Shown: piece after piece, positions 9,864 through 23,000 of the stretch
How the letters are laid out: each line of letters begins with the position of its first letter
Position numbering within the stretch: the first letter of the stretch is position 1
Translations under genes and position numbers: made by a program
The notes under the pieces: generated by a model
The model's database searches: none
Seen by the model: only the letters and a program-made list of their open reading frames with translations
What the model was told of the DNA's origin: nothing
Origin: Allium sativum
Taxonomy: Eukaryota; Streptophyta; Magnoliopsida; Asparagales; Amaryllidaceae
Assembly (NCBI GenBank): GCA_030737875.1
Contig: CM060922.1
Location: forward strand, 753,063,603 to 753,127,602
DNA: 64,000 nucleotides
Direction: 5' to 3'

Positions 9864-12682
9864 TGTGACGACCCGAATTTTTGACCTTCAAAATCGCACT
9901 TAATACATCCAAGTATTCAAATGCCGGAGATTCAAAAGTTAGAATCCACAATGCTTAGGGTGATGACACATCAGAACAAAAACAAAAGAAATTTTATTAT
10001 CATAACAATATCTTTACATTAAAGTTACAATCATCATTAGAGTATAACAGAATCACACCGGAAACAAATATGAAAACTCTCAACGGAAGAATAATGATCC
10101 AAGATATAGTGCCAGCTTCGATCCCGAATCCTTCTCTAACTGACTCCAAAACTAAATCTGCAAACTAAAACCACTAGCTACATGTGTGGAAAATTATCTA
10201 GACCTAGAGTTTAGGTGAAGGAACAATAAACTCCGAGCCAGTCACGGGACTGGTGTGAAAACTCAAAACAGTTACCTTTAAGTTTATTTTAAAGTTGGGT
10301 AAATCACATGTCCACGTCGTATAACGCAGAACGAGTTTCCTCCTTGTGAATACCAGTGCGTAGAAATTCGCAATGCTTTTTGAAAAATGACACTATCATT
10401 AGATCTCATGATACACACGATGCAAACGCACACATGGGCGAGATTTCTCCTTATAATAATCTAAAATGTTAGATACGAGAAAATCCTCTTTCATATTATT
10501 ATTAGTTCATAGTGTGAAAACTCTTTCGCAAGTAAATGCCTCGTTCTTAGCCAGTATAATTCTCCATCCCATTATGTTGACATATTCCTACCGGTAACCA
10601 GTAGGCTATACAACTGAAATAGTAAAGGCTCGTAGTGCAGATTGAGTTTCTAACAAATGACCAGACAAAGGAACTTTATTATCCACGTTGGGTACACCTC
10701 TATAGGGACGCCCCAAGAACTAATCGGGCTCGCTGCCAACATGAGGTCGGTCTCTCCCTTACTGGATTGATTAGATCTCGCCTAAGTTTGTCATCTCCCG
10801 GTCATTACCATCCTTTAATCGGAGGCCTCCAACTTCAACATCCACAAAAGATGAAGTTGTCACATAGGTAATACCTGAGCTCCATACCGTAGTACACTTT
10901 TTATCTAGAAGGAGATGACTACCCATGTCCCCGCTACATTCTTCCTGTTTTGGCCATTTCCGAGGTATGAAGCTTGTCGAAGTCTCATCATACACAAAGC
11001 TACGCTTTGCTACGCCATGCTTTGAACATCAATAACTCATCACTTAAGTATGCCACATTATTAATTCACAACATATAACTGATATCTATAAATATATAAC
11101 CTCTAAGCTTATACGTCTCAGAGAAAGGTGTTAAGCAAAAAGAATAAATTCTCCGTCATCAAACAGATATATATTTAACAGAGATCAGTTGCTATGCAGT
11201 CAATTACAATGTCAGACATACAACCCATACAAGTTTGTTCTGGGTTTGAAAGAAACGGAAGGCCTTATTCCTCATCCATAATAGAGAGTGGCCCTTGCAA
11301 ATCCGAAAATCCTACAAGTACGTCCGAGCTTGCCGCTACAATATCATCTCAATACCGGAGTAACTCAGTGATGAGAAAATCAACGAGCTAGTCCTTTGGA
11401 TGTAAAAATTTTTGGTTTTCAACCACCGTCTTCAATTTATCTTCAATTACACCATAACATCGTATTATTATTCGAAATGGTTTCGGATACAAATCCGATC
11501 CTGGTCTTTTCAGATAATAAGCGCGATTTAAAAACACAATTGTGGATTACGCAAGATTTCAACTAAATCTCCTTCGATCTCGGATTTTGTTAATTAAAAC
11601 TTCTTTAAACCCATTTTCAAATTTTCCTTTAACATCCATATTTGCTAACTATAAATCAACATTCATCCCTTCAAATCTTTTTACCAAGATTTTTGTTATC
11701 CTTAATCAAGGCTTCCTTTTAAAATCAAACTTTTACAGTTTATTTCCGAAAACATTCATTAATCTTTAAAAAAGATTTTAGCTTCTCTATCAAAATTTCC
11801 TTTTAATCAAAGGTTATCTAATATTTTCTTTATTAACCTTAAATCATAATCCTTTCCAAATTATCAAACATATAATCCACTTAAATAAAGATTTTAATTA
11901 ACCATGACTCAAAAATCTACATTCCTAAAAGTACATCTCATAATTTTTCTCTTTAAAACGTATCTTTTTAAATCAAAGATAATTTAGCTTCAAAAATCTC
12001 GATTAACTTTTCACCCAAATTCATTAACTCTTTATTCTTTTATCTTCCTCTTAAAATCCATTTCCAAATCAAGATCATTAAGTATTGTTAAAGAAGCCTT
12101 TATAAATCTTTAACCCTCTTTTGCAATTTCAAATCGTAACGTAACAGTTAGCGAGTTAAAGAATGACATTATTTAAGACACCAATCACAATAAACCTAAA
12201 ACCAATCGATATTGACTATAAGATTTAAACATAAATTATCAACTCATATTCGATACCAATTCTCATAATTAGCGAATTCTATAAGCGGAATAGCGATATA
12301 AATATCTTCCAAATTCCCTAGATAATATACATCTAACAGCGGAATTCGATATCAAATATCTGAAGATTGTTTCTATCCAAACCTACCTTATTAATTCTGA
12401 AAAAGGATTTATTCCAAAAATTAAATTGAAATCATGTTATATAGGAACTAGACAGAAGATATATCACTTATGTTTGATATCAATTTCCATACTCGATTGA
12501 TACTATAAGCGGAATAATGGTAATTCCACCTTTCAAATTCTTCAAGTAGCACAAGTTTACTTATGGACTTAATAACGACGTCCGAAGATCACTTTCAACC
12601 ATTTCCACTTTCATTAATAAATGGAAAATCCTTTTATATCAAGATAAATTGGATCTTAATTAAACCCAATGTGGTTTAAATA
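9864..12682 (-). repeat. Element W: 3' part of an old giant LTR, split by element Z
   Basis: It starts TGTGACGACCC and runs parallel to the Z LTR. Shared landmarks include the run around GGAACAATAAACTCCGAGCC, GGGACTGGTGTGAAAACTC and AACGCAGAACGAG, each also present in Z with changes. W is therefore a diverged family member on the minus strand. Z inserted at 12682, and the rest of W resumes at 25541. The only open frames are short and not shared with Z. Confidence 0.75.
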
Positions 12683-15600
12683 TGTAACGACCTATCTTTT
12701 TGCCCAATTTTTTGCCGGTAATTAAACCGACTTAAATCGTTCATAAAGATGAATTGTTATGGGTACATACATACATTGAACAAAATAACAGAACCTTTCA
12801 TTGAATAATTCAATATTACATCAGAGTTACATGAATATCAGAGTTACAACATAAACGTATACAGCGGAAGAAAGAAAATATACTCTCAGCGGAAGATCAA
12901 AATGATACAGCGGAAGCTTCAACTCTATCGTGGACTCCAACTCAGAAAGTGCTCCGAACCATGCTCCAACGAACTAACTGCAAAGCTAAACTACTGGCTG
13001 CCCGTGTGGAAATTAATGGGCACCCAGAGTTTAGGAATGAACAATAAACTCCGGGTCAGTCGTGGGACTGGTGTGAGAACTCAAAACAGTTGTTATTTAG
13101 GATTCATTTTTAAAGTTGGGTAATTCAACGGACCACGCCGCTAACGCAGAACGGGTTAACTCCATATGAATTCCCGTGCATAGAAATTCGCTATGACTTT
13201 TGAAAATGAAGCTATCATAAGCTCGTCCCACATCACACAATGCAAGCGCACACCAGATGGGCGAGTTTTATCTTATGATAACCAAACGTGCTTTCATACG
13301 TGAAAATCCTCTTTTAATACTATCATATAACGTGGAAAACAAATTTCGCAAAGAAATATATTAATCCTAGGCATCATAATACCATTAACATTATGTCGCC
13401 ATATATAAATATATATACAAACCAAAATCGTATGGCTCGTATTGGAGATTGGATTTCCAACTTGATGATTCCTGGCACAAAAGATCAATCAGGGATACAA
13501 AACGAAGTGCCTCAATGGCTTTTTCATCCATACGCGGACACCAACTACACATCGTCAGGGCAGATCAACGGTTTTCGACCAGACATGGCCCCCCGAACAT
13601 ACCCAACTTCCCCAGGTTCATAAGTGGTTTCCCACTGCTGCACAGCTTCATCATCAATTCATATATAAGTATAAAACCTAACCGCCAGTTTCTCATTAGT
13701 CCGGGGTGTGAGGTTTGTCGATGTCACGTCATACATAAAGCTATGCTTCGATAATCCATTCTTTGATCATTACTAGCTCGTCTCATAACTCGGGTATGCC
13801 ACATTGACAATTCACGACATATCACTGATTTCAATCAATGCATACCCTCTAAGTTCATATGACTTAGAGATGAAGATAATATATTGCCACAAATCCGATA
13901 TATATTAACGGAAATCAGTGCTATGTGGTCAATTTCAATGTCAGACACACCATCCATACAAGTCCGTTCTGTGTCTGAACGGAACAACAACCCGAAAATA
14001 CTTAAATATGTTCAGGTCTCATGCAACTCATACCTCGTATTGGGTGGCCTACCCAACCGAGACATCAATCAACAATCAATCAAAACAATTCAAATATTCC
14101 CGGTCTTCATTCGTCGTTTCTTGAATTGCTTCATAACGTCGTATTATTACTTGGAATGGTTTTCGAACATATGTTCGTTCCCGGTCTTTCCAAGTAATAA
14201 GCGTACTTTAAAACAGTAACTATGGACTATATGAGTTATTCAATTCAAATCTCCTTCCCAAAAGTTATCAATTCATTTATGACTCAAGATTTGAATTACC
14301 TTAATTTCATACATCTCGTTATCATCTTATCTTTTTTTTTTGAAATCAAAGATTATACCTTCGCTTAAATTTCTTACCTTTAATTCCCTCAAATCAAAGA
14401 TTTGATTAAATCCCCAATTACGATATGAGTTCCCACCATTCGATCTCATCGGGTTTCAAAAATGATATTATTGACGACAAAACCCAAATCAATCGATATT
14501 GAATCATAAATTACATGGAAATTTTATCCACTTATATTCGATATAAATTCTCATAATCAATGAATACTATAAGTGGAATAACGATAAAATAATATCTTTC
14601 AAATTCCCCAAGTAGTATTCATTTACATCATGAAATTTTATACCAAATATCGAGGATTATTTCTATCTAACTTATCTCAATCAGGTGGAGAAACCCATAT
14701 CTTAATTTAAAGACTTATTCAACTCTTTGATATTTGATCTGGATAGAAATACCATCAACTTATCTTCAATATTAATCTCCGTATCCAACTCATATTATAA
14801 GTGGAATAACGGTGAACACCCTTTTAAATTCCTCAGATAATATGAAATTTTCATCCACCGAGTTAATATCAAACATTTGAAGATTCATCTCCAACCATAT
14901 CCAAATTTGTACTTGAAAAACCCAATTAATTTCCATAAAAAGATTTCCAATACACAAATAAATTTTCGAAACTATTCTTATAGTCAACTAATAGTTCACG
15001 CTTATAAATTTCGAACCAACAACCACATTTAGGAGTGTTACAAAAAGCCCTGCTGTTAAAGTATCCATTTAAATCAAATAGATAAAAATTTATTCGAAAA
15101 TTCAAATATTCCAATTCTATTTGCCTTTGAAATTTATAAATCATAAAGTTCTCCAATTGATTCAACTTGTTTTATTCGACTTCCATTATGGTCATCAACT
15201 ACACGTATTTCAAACTTGCTTTGAATATAACTTAAAATCATATGTCAAAAATCGAAATTTTCCTTTCTATTCAAATACTATTATTCTTTGAAATTCAAAG
15301 CACCTTATTTCAAGTCAAGTCAATTTAAAATAATCAAGTCATAGCTATTCAAAGTTTGAAATCGATATTTACGAATTGTCGCATCATAGTGCGTTCTATT
15401 CAAACCATATAATGATTATTAATTATAAATTATTCAAATCCTTTTCAAATTTAAATTATATTTCCAAATCATTTGGAAACAGTATCAAATTATATTTCAA
15501 ATTAGATTCCAAATTTACCATCCCGTTGTCGGACCAGTTAGGGATAACCAGTGAGAGCAGGAAACTGATTTCCAAACCCAAGCCTAGACACCATCCTCTC

Positions 15601-18084
15601 TGTCATCCTAGAACGTTCTAGTGTATATTATATTACTAATACAAAGAGACATCGTTGATATATAAAACCATATTCAAATTTTAAAATCTCAATTCGAATT
15701 TAAATTGAAAAATATTTTTACCAAAACCAGTTTCAAAATAGATATAAAGATCGTTATACAAAAATCAATACATAATTCAAATCATTTTCCAAATCCTAAT
15801 TCACTATTTAAAAAGTTGATTTTTAATTTAAAACCAAAAATTTAAATATTATTTAATAATTAAATAAAAATCGAATATTTGAAAGGAGATTCTAAATTGA
15901 TCACCCATATATTCCACAACCACGGTGTGTGTGTGATACATACAATGCAATTATATCTATCCAATTGAAATATACGATCAGATGGATATGAATTCATTCA
16001 TCTCAACAAAACATTTGACTGTGCACAAGCGTTACAGACAATAACGCTTACTAGTGTTCAGTGTATTATCTAATTCATGAACAACCATTCAAACATCAAC
16101 ATCCATCACACAATCATCATCAACAAGTTATAATTAACTCAGCTAATTATAATTAACTAATTTAAATAAATAAATTTAAATTAGAAGTTCTCACCTTCAT
16201 GCCTCCAACTCTACCGTTAAGACCATATCCACTGCGTACTAGCTTGCTAACGTTCATGTATAACTCTTCACGTGCGTCGTGCACCGCTTCTTTGTTACTT
16301 ACGTGGCAAAGAAAAACATAATGGAGTTGCCATGGACATGGACACCATGCACGCCCAAGCTATGACAAAGAATCCCAATCCACTCATGACTATCTGAGTC
16401 CCTCGCTGGTGTCAACCACAACGACTATCCGCCACACCTCATTCTTATCTCGATCATTCGAGTTCCTTCTCCATTGACAACTACTACATCGTTCCACCAC
16501 TCCCAATCACCAAAATTGCCATACGAACAAACCAGAACATCATCAAACTCCAACTTATCATCTTTAAATTCCAACATATTCCACCATCCATCAGGAGTTC
16601 ACATAATCACCCAAGCAACATACACCAACTCAACACAAATTTTCATCTCCTCAAATTACAGCTCCACCCTTGTATTCCCCTTCATCATGCATGCGAACTT
16701 TTTTTTCCTTTCTCAAGTGATGGCCGACTGGAAAGAGATAAGCTACGGGTTTTTTTTTTGGGAAGAGGAAAAAACTGATGGGATGGTTTGCATGTAGTCT
16801 TATGGGAAGCCTCGGGCGAAGAGGAACTGGCCAAGCTAATGCAGATGGAAGTGAGGACCGCATGCAAAGAATGGGGCGTGGAATGGTGTTTTATTTTCAG
16901 GTGAGCGGACTTATTTAAGGAAGAGAGTGTCGTAAGCTTTGAATGGAGGAAATGAGTCACGTTCGTTTAAGGAGGGAGGAGAGGAAGTTGCGGCTAGCTG
17001 GAAGTGGAGAGAGGGAGTGTGGTGATGGAGCTGTTATTCTACGAAGAGGAAAGAGTTCGTTGCGGTGGAAAATGGGAATGGAGGACTGTGTTTTTGGGAA
17101 GAAGGGTCTTGGGCGCAGGATCATGGAAGTGCTGCAACAAGTCGGCGGTGTTGATGAGGCTAGCGTTGGGTGATGCATGGGGTCCGAGAGAGGTTTGTCG
17201 GGGTTAATGTTTGAAGAAGAGAAGACCAAAGGAGGTGAAGAATATGCGGATGGAAGGAGAAGTACATTCACTTCATTTTTTTTAATGGTAGCAGACGAGG
17301 TAAATTTTAGAAGAGAAAACATGGGGAAGACAAAGCTTGGTTACAGGCTTTTGAAAAGGAGAGGGACACACGTGGAGAATAAAGAGAGAATAAATGGACA
17401 AATGTCACACACATTAACTTGTTGGTGTACACGTTTCTTTTTACTTTTTTTTTTCTTTTTAGTATGCATGCGTGAACTCTTCTTCCACCGTGTACACTTA
17501 CATGCATTTATTTGATTCAACAAACCCATTCCCCTTTCATTTGAGATTTGCACACCACAAAATTTTCCAATTTTCATTATTTCTAATTATCAATAGTAAA
17601 CAACAGCAAACGAACAACTAAATCATATACAATAATGTGTCACGATCCCGAAACAGTAATAAAATAGACCGGTTGATAAATTTTGTAAAGTGTCAAAAGG
17701 ACCACGGTTGCCCTAAAACACATTAGAAAAATATGTGCTTAGTTTTCAAAATATAAATTACAGTAAAAATTTATAAAATATTTTAAGGCCACGCGAACTG
17801 AAACTGAACAAAATTTTAAATGGATATTTAATTATAATTTAATTTCAGATTCTGATCGATTCTAGCAACTGAACTACAACTTATTTTGATACTTCGATTA
17901 ACGACGAAACGTTTTCTCCAAACAAACATTGTTGTAACAAATTCCATAGAAAAATTGAATTTTCCATCATTTATATATTATTCTTGCCCTAAAATCTGAT
18001 TCAGCAATTTTTTAAACCTTCAAAATTTTATTTAAAATTCATATTAAATTCAAATTTGTTTTTCAAAAATCTTAAATCGTTACA
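12683..18084 (-). repeat. 3' LTR of element Z, 5402 bp
   Basis: Plus-orientation ends are TGTAACGACC and AATCGTTACA. It matches 20092-25535 almost throughout. From its transcription 5' end (18084) it has an AT-rich part, a GC-richer part at about 17300-16680 with polyT runs, a C/A-rich part, a long AT-rich stretch, and the end module shared with W, X and Y (about 14200-12683). Open frames inside it are duplicated only because the LTR is duplicated. Confidence 0.85.
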
Positions 18085-18125
18085 TTCTCCCCCACTTAAG
18101 GCTTTTCGTCCTCGAAAAGGAGACC
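18085..18125 (-). other. Polypurine tract and pre-PPT hairpin of element Z
   Basis: On the minus strand a purine run reading AAGTGGGGGAGAA directly precedes the LTR TG. Just upstream, 18102-18119 forms CTTTTCG-AGGA-CGAAAAG, a perfect 7-bp hairpin. The same module precedes the Y LTRs. Confidence 0.8.
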
Positions 18126-19679
18126 TCATGAAATTATACATAAGCAAAATAAATCTTATTTATAAATTTGTTAAACTTACAAATTCTTGTATTAAATCTA
18201 AATTTATCAACGCAACTTATAGGAAAATTTTCATATGATTAAATTTGCCAAAACTTTTATACGAAAACTTATCAAAACAAAATTCAATTCGTTATATTAG
18301 ATAGGTATAATTTTGGAAAGATCGATTAAAGAAGTTTGAGGTTTAACTACTATTACAAATCATAGTTTGCAAAGCACTTCAAAAGGAATTCTCTGACTTT
18401 GAATCCCATTCCATTTCAAACCATTGAAATATTATTGCATAATCATACTTTTACTTCGGGATTCTCAAGACCAAATTGTTTTCAAAGTTTCAAACATACT
18501 ATGATCAAATCTATATGCTATTAGTTCGAGAAGTTCATCCTCATGACAGGACAACTGAGTACCGCCCCTCATACAAGATCCATTCCCTCATCAATTCCTA
18601 GTTTTAGTCATGGTTACTCGAACAAACCAAACCATTTCATATCCCGAAGTTGTAAACCAAAATTTTCAAATACTTAAACCATAATTTTGGTATTTCTAAA
18701 TATTTTTTTCAAATATCGGGATTCAAGTCATCGAAATTTCTTTTATAAACCATTCATCACATTCAATTGGTTGTAAACCAAAATCGTTCAATAGAATTTT
18801 CGACTTCTAAGTATACAACTTCAGGTTTCATATTTCGAAATCTTTGATCGTATTTAAACCATTCAAGCCTTTCAAATCGATTTCATAAAAATTCAAGCCT
18901 TTCTACTTTCTAAAGTTTTTTGAAAACCGTTTACACTTCATTTCTAATATCTTTGTATATCACAAGATAGAGTATTTCAAGAGCCATAAGTCGAAATCTC
19001 AGAAATCTCTTTACGATTCATATAGTTGAACTCTTTTTTTTCAAACCTACTCATTCAATCATCATTTACACCATACTATAGGATTAATCTTCATTCTTAT
19101 TTCAAATATCAAAATGTGTTTGAAAAGGTTACAGTTTCCTATAGTTGGAAAACCCTTGAAACATTCCTTATTCAAGTATACCATCACGCTTCCTCTGCAC
19201 ACTCTGATTAAGCGTATACAGGTTTAAGCTAGGGTTGTTTCAAATATTAATCTTAACATTTTCAGAACTCACCTTTTTTTTTTCAAATCAATATTTCAAA
19301 GATCCAAATTTTCATATTTCGAGGTTTGTTACGATTTGAATTAACCTTTTAAACTCATTCCTAACTTAAGTCAAAATCATCTCTTTAAACAATTTCTTAA
19401 CTTAAGTCTAAATCATCTTCAGATTCCTTAAGGGGTGGTATTGATATAATTTCTTAATGTATTTTCACACTTACGTGTTTTTTTCTAATTATTAAGTATA
19501 GTTTACTTCTACAATATCCCTTTTTGTTATTATCAAAGTAGTTGGTTTTGCATTTGTAACATATTGTCCTTTCATTATATTCTTCTAATTTTTCTAACAT
19601 CTCAAATGGTTCAAGTATTCCTCGACGTGTTAATTGAAACCATATAGTCATCCCACTTTCGAAACTCAAAAATAACTAC

Positions 19680-19699
19680 TGACGGTGCCATGGTCATCA
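19680..19699 (-). other. Palindrome-loop hairpin in Z interior
   Basis: On the minus strand a five-pair stem (TGATG with CGTCA, one G-U) encloses a loop containing the self-complementary CCATGG. It is at the place corresponding to the stronger hairpin at 54193-54217 in Y. Confidence 0.5.
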
Positions 19700-19976
19700 A
19701 CAAAATCATCCTCAAGCGACTAGAGTGTGACTCTATATCTATCTAGTATACCTCGGACTTCATATATACGTTAGCTAGGCGTATATCCAAAATCCCTATA
19801 TACTCGATAGTCCAATTGTGACGTCGAACAAAACACTCGAAATCCTTATTTCCGATTATATTTCAAAATAAATTTCAAATAATCATCGTTTTCAAAATGA
19901 TTTACTTGTTCAAAAATACCTTATATAGGTTTCAAAAATACGCTCTCTCTTATCATAATATCCCATAATCTCACTC

Positions 19977-19995
19977 TAGGGTATTTCTAACCCTA
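19977..19995 (-). other. Primer-proximal hairpin of Z
   Basis: On the minus strand TAGGGT and ACCCTA pair around the 7-base loop TAGAAAT, starting 94 bases downstream of the start of the primer site. X has the same stem and Y a base-changed but still pairing version. Confidence 0.6.
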
Positions 19996-20077
19996 TCTAT
20001 AATGAGATAATATAACTCTGAGGAGTCCTATTCTCTTGTCCAAAAATGTATGTACCCTATAGCTTTGTATAACCAAA

Positions 20078-20089
20078 GCTCTAATACCA
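20078..20089 (-). other. Primer binding site of Z, tRNA-iMet type with one change
   Basis: The minus strand reads TGGTATTAGAGC, differing from the standard TGGTATCAGAGC at one base. Two bases separate it from the LTR end at 20092. Confidence 0.8.
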
Positions 20090-20091
20090 AC

Positions 20092-23000
20092 TGAACGACC
20101 CATCTTTTTGCCCAATTTTTCGCCGGTAATTAAACCGACTTAAATCGTTCATAAAGATGAATTGTTATGGGTACATACATACATTGAACAAAATAACAGA
20201 ACCTTTCATTGAATAATTCAATATTACATTAGAGTTACATGAATATCAGAGTTACAACATAAATGTATACAGCGGAAGAAAGAAAATATACTCTCAGCGG
20301 AAGATCAAAATGATACAGCAGAAGTTTCAACTCTATCGTGGACTCCAACTCAGAAAGTGCTCCGAACCATGCTCCAATGAACTAACTGCAAAGCTAAACT
20401 ACTGGCTGCCCGTGTGGAAATTAATTGGCACCCAGAGTTTAGGAATGAACAATAAACTCCGGGTCAGTCGTGGGACTGGTGTGAGAACTCAAAACAGTTG
20501 TTATTTAGGATTCATTTTTAAAGTTGGATAATTCAACGGACCACGCCGCTAACGCGGAACGGGTTAACTCCATATGAATTCCCGTGCATAGAAATTCGCT
20601 TTGACTTTTGAAAATGAAGCTATCATGAGCTCGTCCCACATCACACAATGCAAGCGCACACCAGATGGGCGAGTTTTATCTTATGATAACCAAACGTGCT
20701 TTCATACGTGAAAATCCTCTTTTAGTACTATCATATGACGTGGAAAACAAATTTCGCAAAGAAATGTATTAATCCTAGGCAGCATAATACCATTAACATT
20801 ATGTTGCCAAATATATATATACAAACCAAAATCGTATGGCTCGTATTGGAGATTGGATTTCCAACTTGATGATTCCTGGCACGAAAGATCAATCAGGGAT
20901 ACAAAACTAAGTGCCTCAATGGCTTTTTCATCCATACGCGGACACCAACTACACATCGTCAGGGCAGATCAACGGTTTTCGACCAGACACGGCCCCCCGA
21001 ACATACCCAACTTCCCCAGGTTCATAAGTGGTTTCCCACTGCTGCACAGCTTCATCATCAATTCATATATAAGTATAAAACCTAACCGCCAGTTTCTCAT
21101 CAATCCAGGGTGTGAGGTTTGTCGATGTCACGTCATACATAAAGTTATGCTTCGATAATCCATTCTTTGATCATTACTAGCTCGTCTCATAACTCGGGTA
21201 TGCCACATTGACAATTCACGACATATCACTGATTTCAATCAATGCATACCCTCTAAGTTCATATGACTTAGAGATGAGGATAATATATTGCCACAAATCC
21301 GATATATATTAACGGAAATCAGTACTATGTGGTCAATTTCAATGTTAGAAACACCATCCATACAAGTCCGTTCTGTGTCTGAACGGAACAACAACCCGAA
21401 AATACTTAAATATGTTCAGGTCTTATGCAACTCATACCTCGTATTGGGTGGCCTACCCAACCGAGACATCAATCAACAATCAATCTAAACAATTCAAATA
21501 TTCCCAGTCTTCATTCGTCGTTTCTTGAATTGCTTCATAACGTCGTATTATTACTTGGAATGGTTTTCGAACATATGTTCGATCCCGGTCTTTCCAAGTA
21601 ATAAGCGTACTTAAAAAAGTAACTATGGACTATACGAGTTATTCAATTCAAATCTCCTTCCAAATAGTTATCAATTTATTCATGACTCAAGATTTGAATT
21701 ACCTTAATTTCATACATCTCGTTATCATCTTATCTTTTTTTTTTTTTTGAAATCAAAGATTATACCTTTGCTTAAATTTCTTACCTTTAATTCCCTCAAA
21801 TCAAAGATTTGATTAAATCCCCAATTACGATATGAATTTCCACCATTCGATCTCATCGGGTTTCAAAAATGATATTATTGACGACAAAACCCAAATCAAT
21901 CGATATTGAATCATAAATTACACAGAAATTTTATCCACTTATATTCGATATAAATTTTCATAATAAATGAATACTATAAGTGGAATAACGATAAAATAAT
22001 ATCTTTCAAATTCCCCAAGTAGTATTCATTTACATCATGAAATTTTATACCAAATATCGAGGATTATTTCTATCTAACTTATCTCAATCAGGTGGAGAAA
22101 CCCATATCTTAATTTAAAGACTTATTCAACTCTTTGATATTTGATCTGGATAGAAATACCATCAACTTATCTTCAATATTAATCTCCGTATCCAACTCAT
22201 ATTATAAGTGGAATAACGGTGAACACCCTTTTAAATTCCTCAGATAATATGAAATTTTCATCCACCGAGTTAATATCAAACATTTGAAGATTCATCTCCA
22301 ACCATATCCAAATTTGTACTTGAAAAACCCAATTAATTTCCATAAAAAGATTTCCAATACACAAATAAATTTTCGAAACTATTCTTATAGTCAACTAATA
22401 GTTCACGCTTATAAATTTCGAACCAACAACCACATTTAGGAGTGTTACAAAAAGCCCTGCTGTTAAAGTATCCATTTAAATCAAATAGATAAAAATTTAT
22501 TCGAAAATTCAAATATTCCAATTCTATTTGCCTTTGAAATTTATAAATCATAAAGTTCTCTAATTGATTCAACTTGTTTTATTCGACTTCCGTTATGGTC
22601 ATCAACTACACGTATTTCAAACTTGCTTTGAATATAACTTAAAATCATATGTCAAAAATCGAAATTTTCCTTTCTATTCAAATACTATTATTCTTTGAAA
22701 TTCAAAGCACCTTATTTCAAGTCAAGTCAATTTAAAATAATCAAGTCATAGCTATTCAAAGTTTGAAATCGATATTTACGAATTGTCGCATCATAGTGCG
22801 TTCTATTCAAACCATATAATGATTATTAATTATAAATTATTCAAATCCTTTTCAAATTTAAATTATATTTCCAAATCATTTGGAAACAGTATCAAATTAT
22901 ATTTCAAATTAGATTCCAAATTTACCATCCCGTTGTCGGACTGGTTAGGGATAGCCAGGGAGAGCAGGAAACTGATTTCCAAACCCAAGCCTAGACACCA

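Larger units (their letters stand above)
18126..20077 (-). other. Interior of element Z, no recognisable gene
   Basis: AT-rich, with only short open frames. Near the primer-site end it carries a hairpin at 19977-19995, a palindrome-loop hairpin at 19680-19699, and a block of about 100 bp (about 19716-19820) that aligns with the Y interior at about 54088-54179. These look like RNA-level signals rather than coding sequence. Confidence 0.7.

Noticed and set aside
12902..13123. 73-codon frame repeated at 20310-20531
   Set aside because: It is conserved only because it lies in both LTRs of element Z, runs against the element's direction of transcription and has no recognisable motif.
16474..17577. 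Cluster of overlapping open frames on both strands, repeated at 23881-24926
   Set aside because: They arise from the GC-richer part of the Z LTR. They differ in length and frame between the two LTRs because of small indels.
19454..19669. 71-codon frame with CYKC in the Z interior as a zinc-knuckle remnant
   Set aside because: The His and the spacing of a retroviral zinc knuckle are missing and the frame is short and AT-driven.
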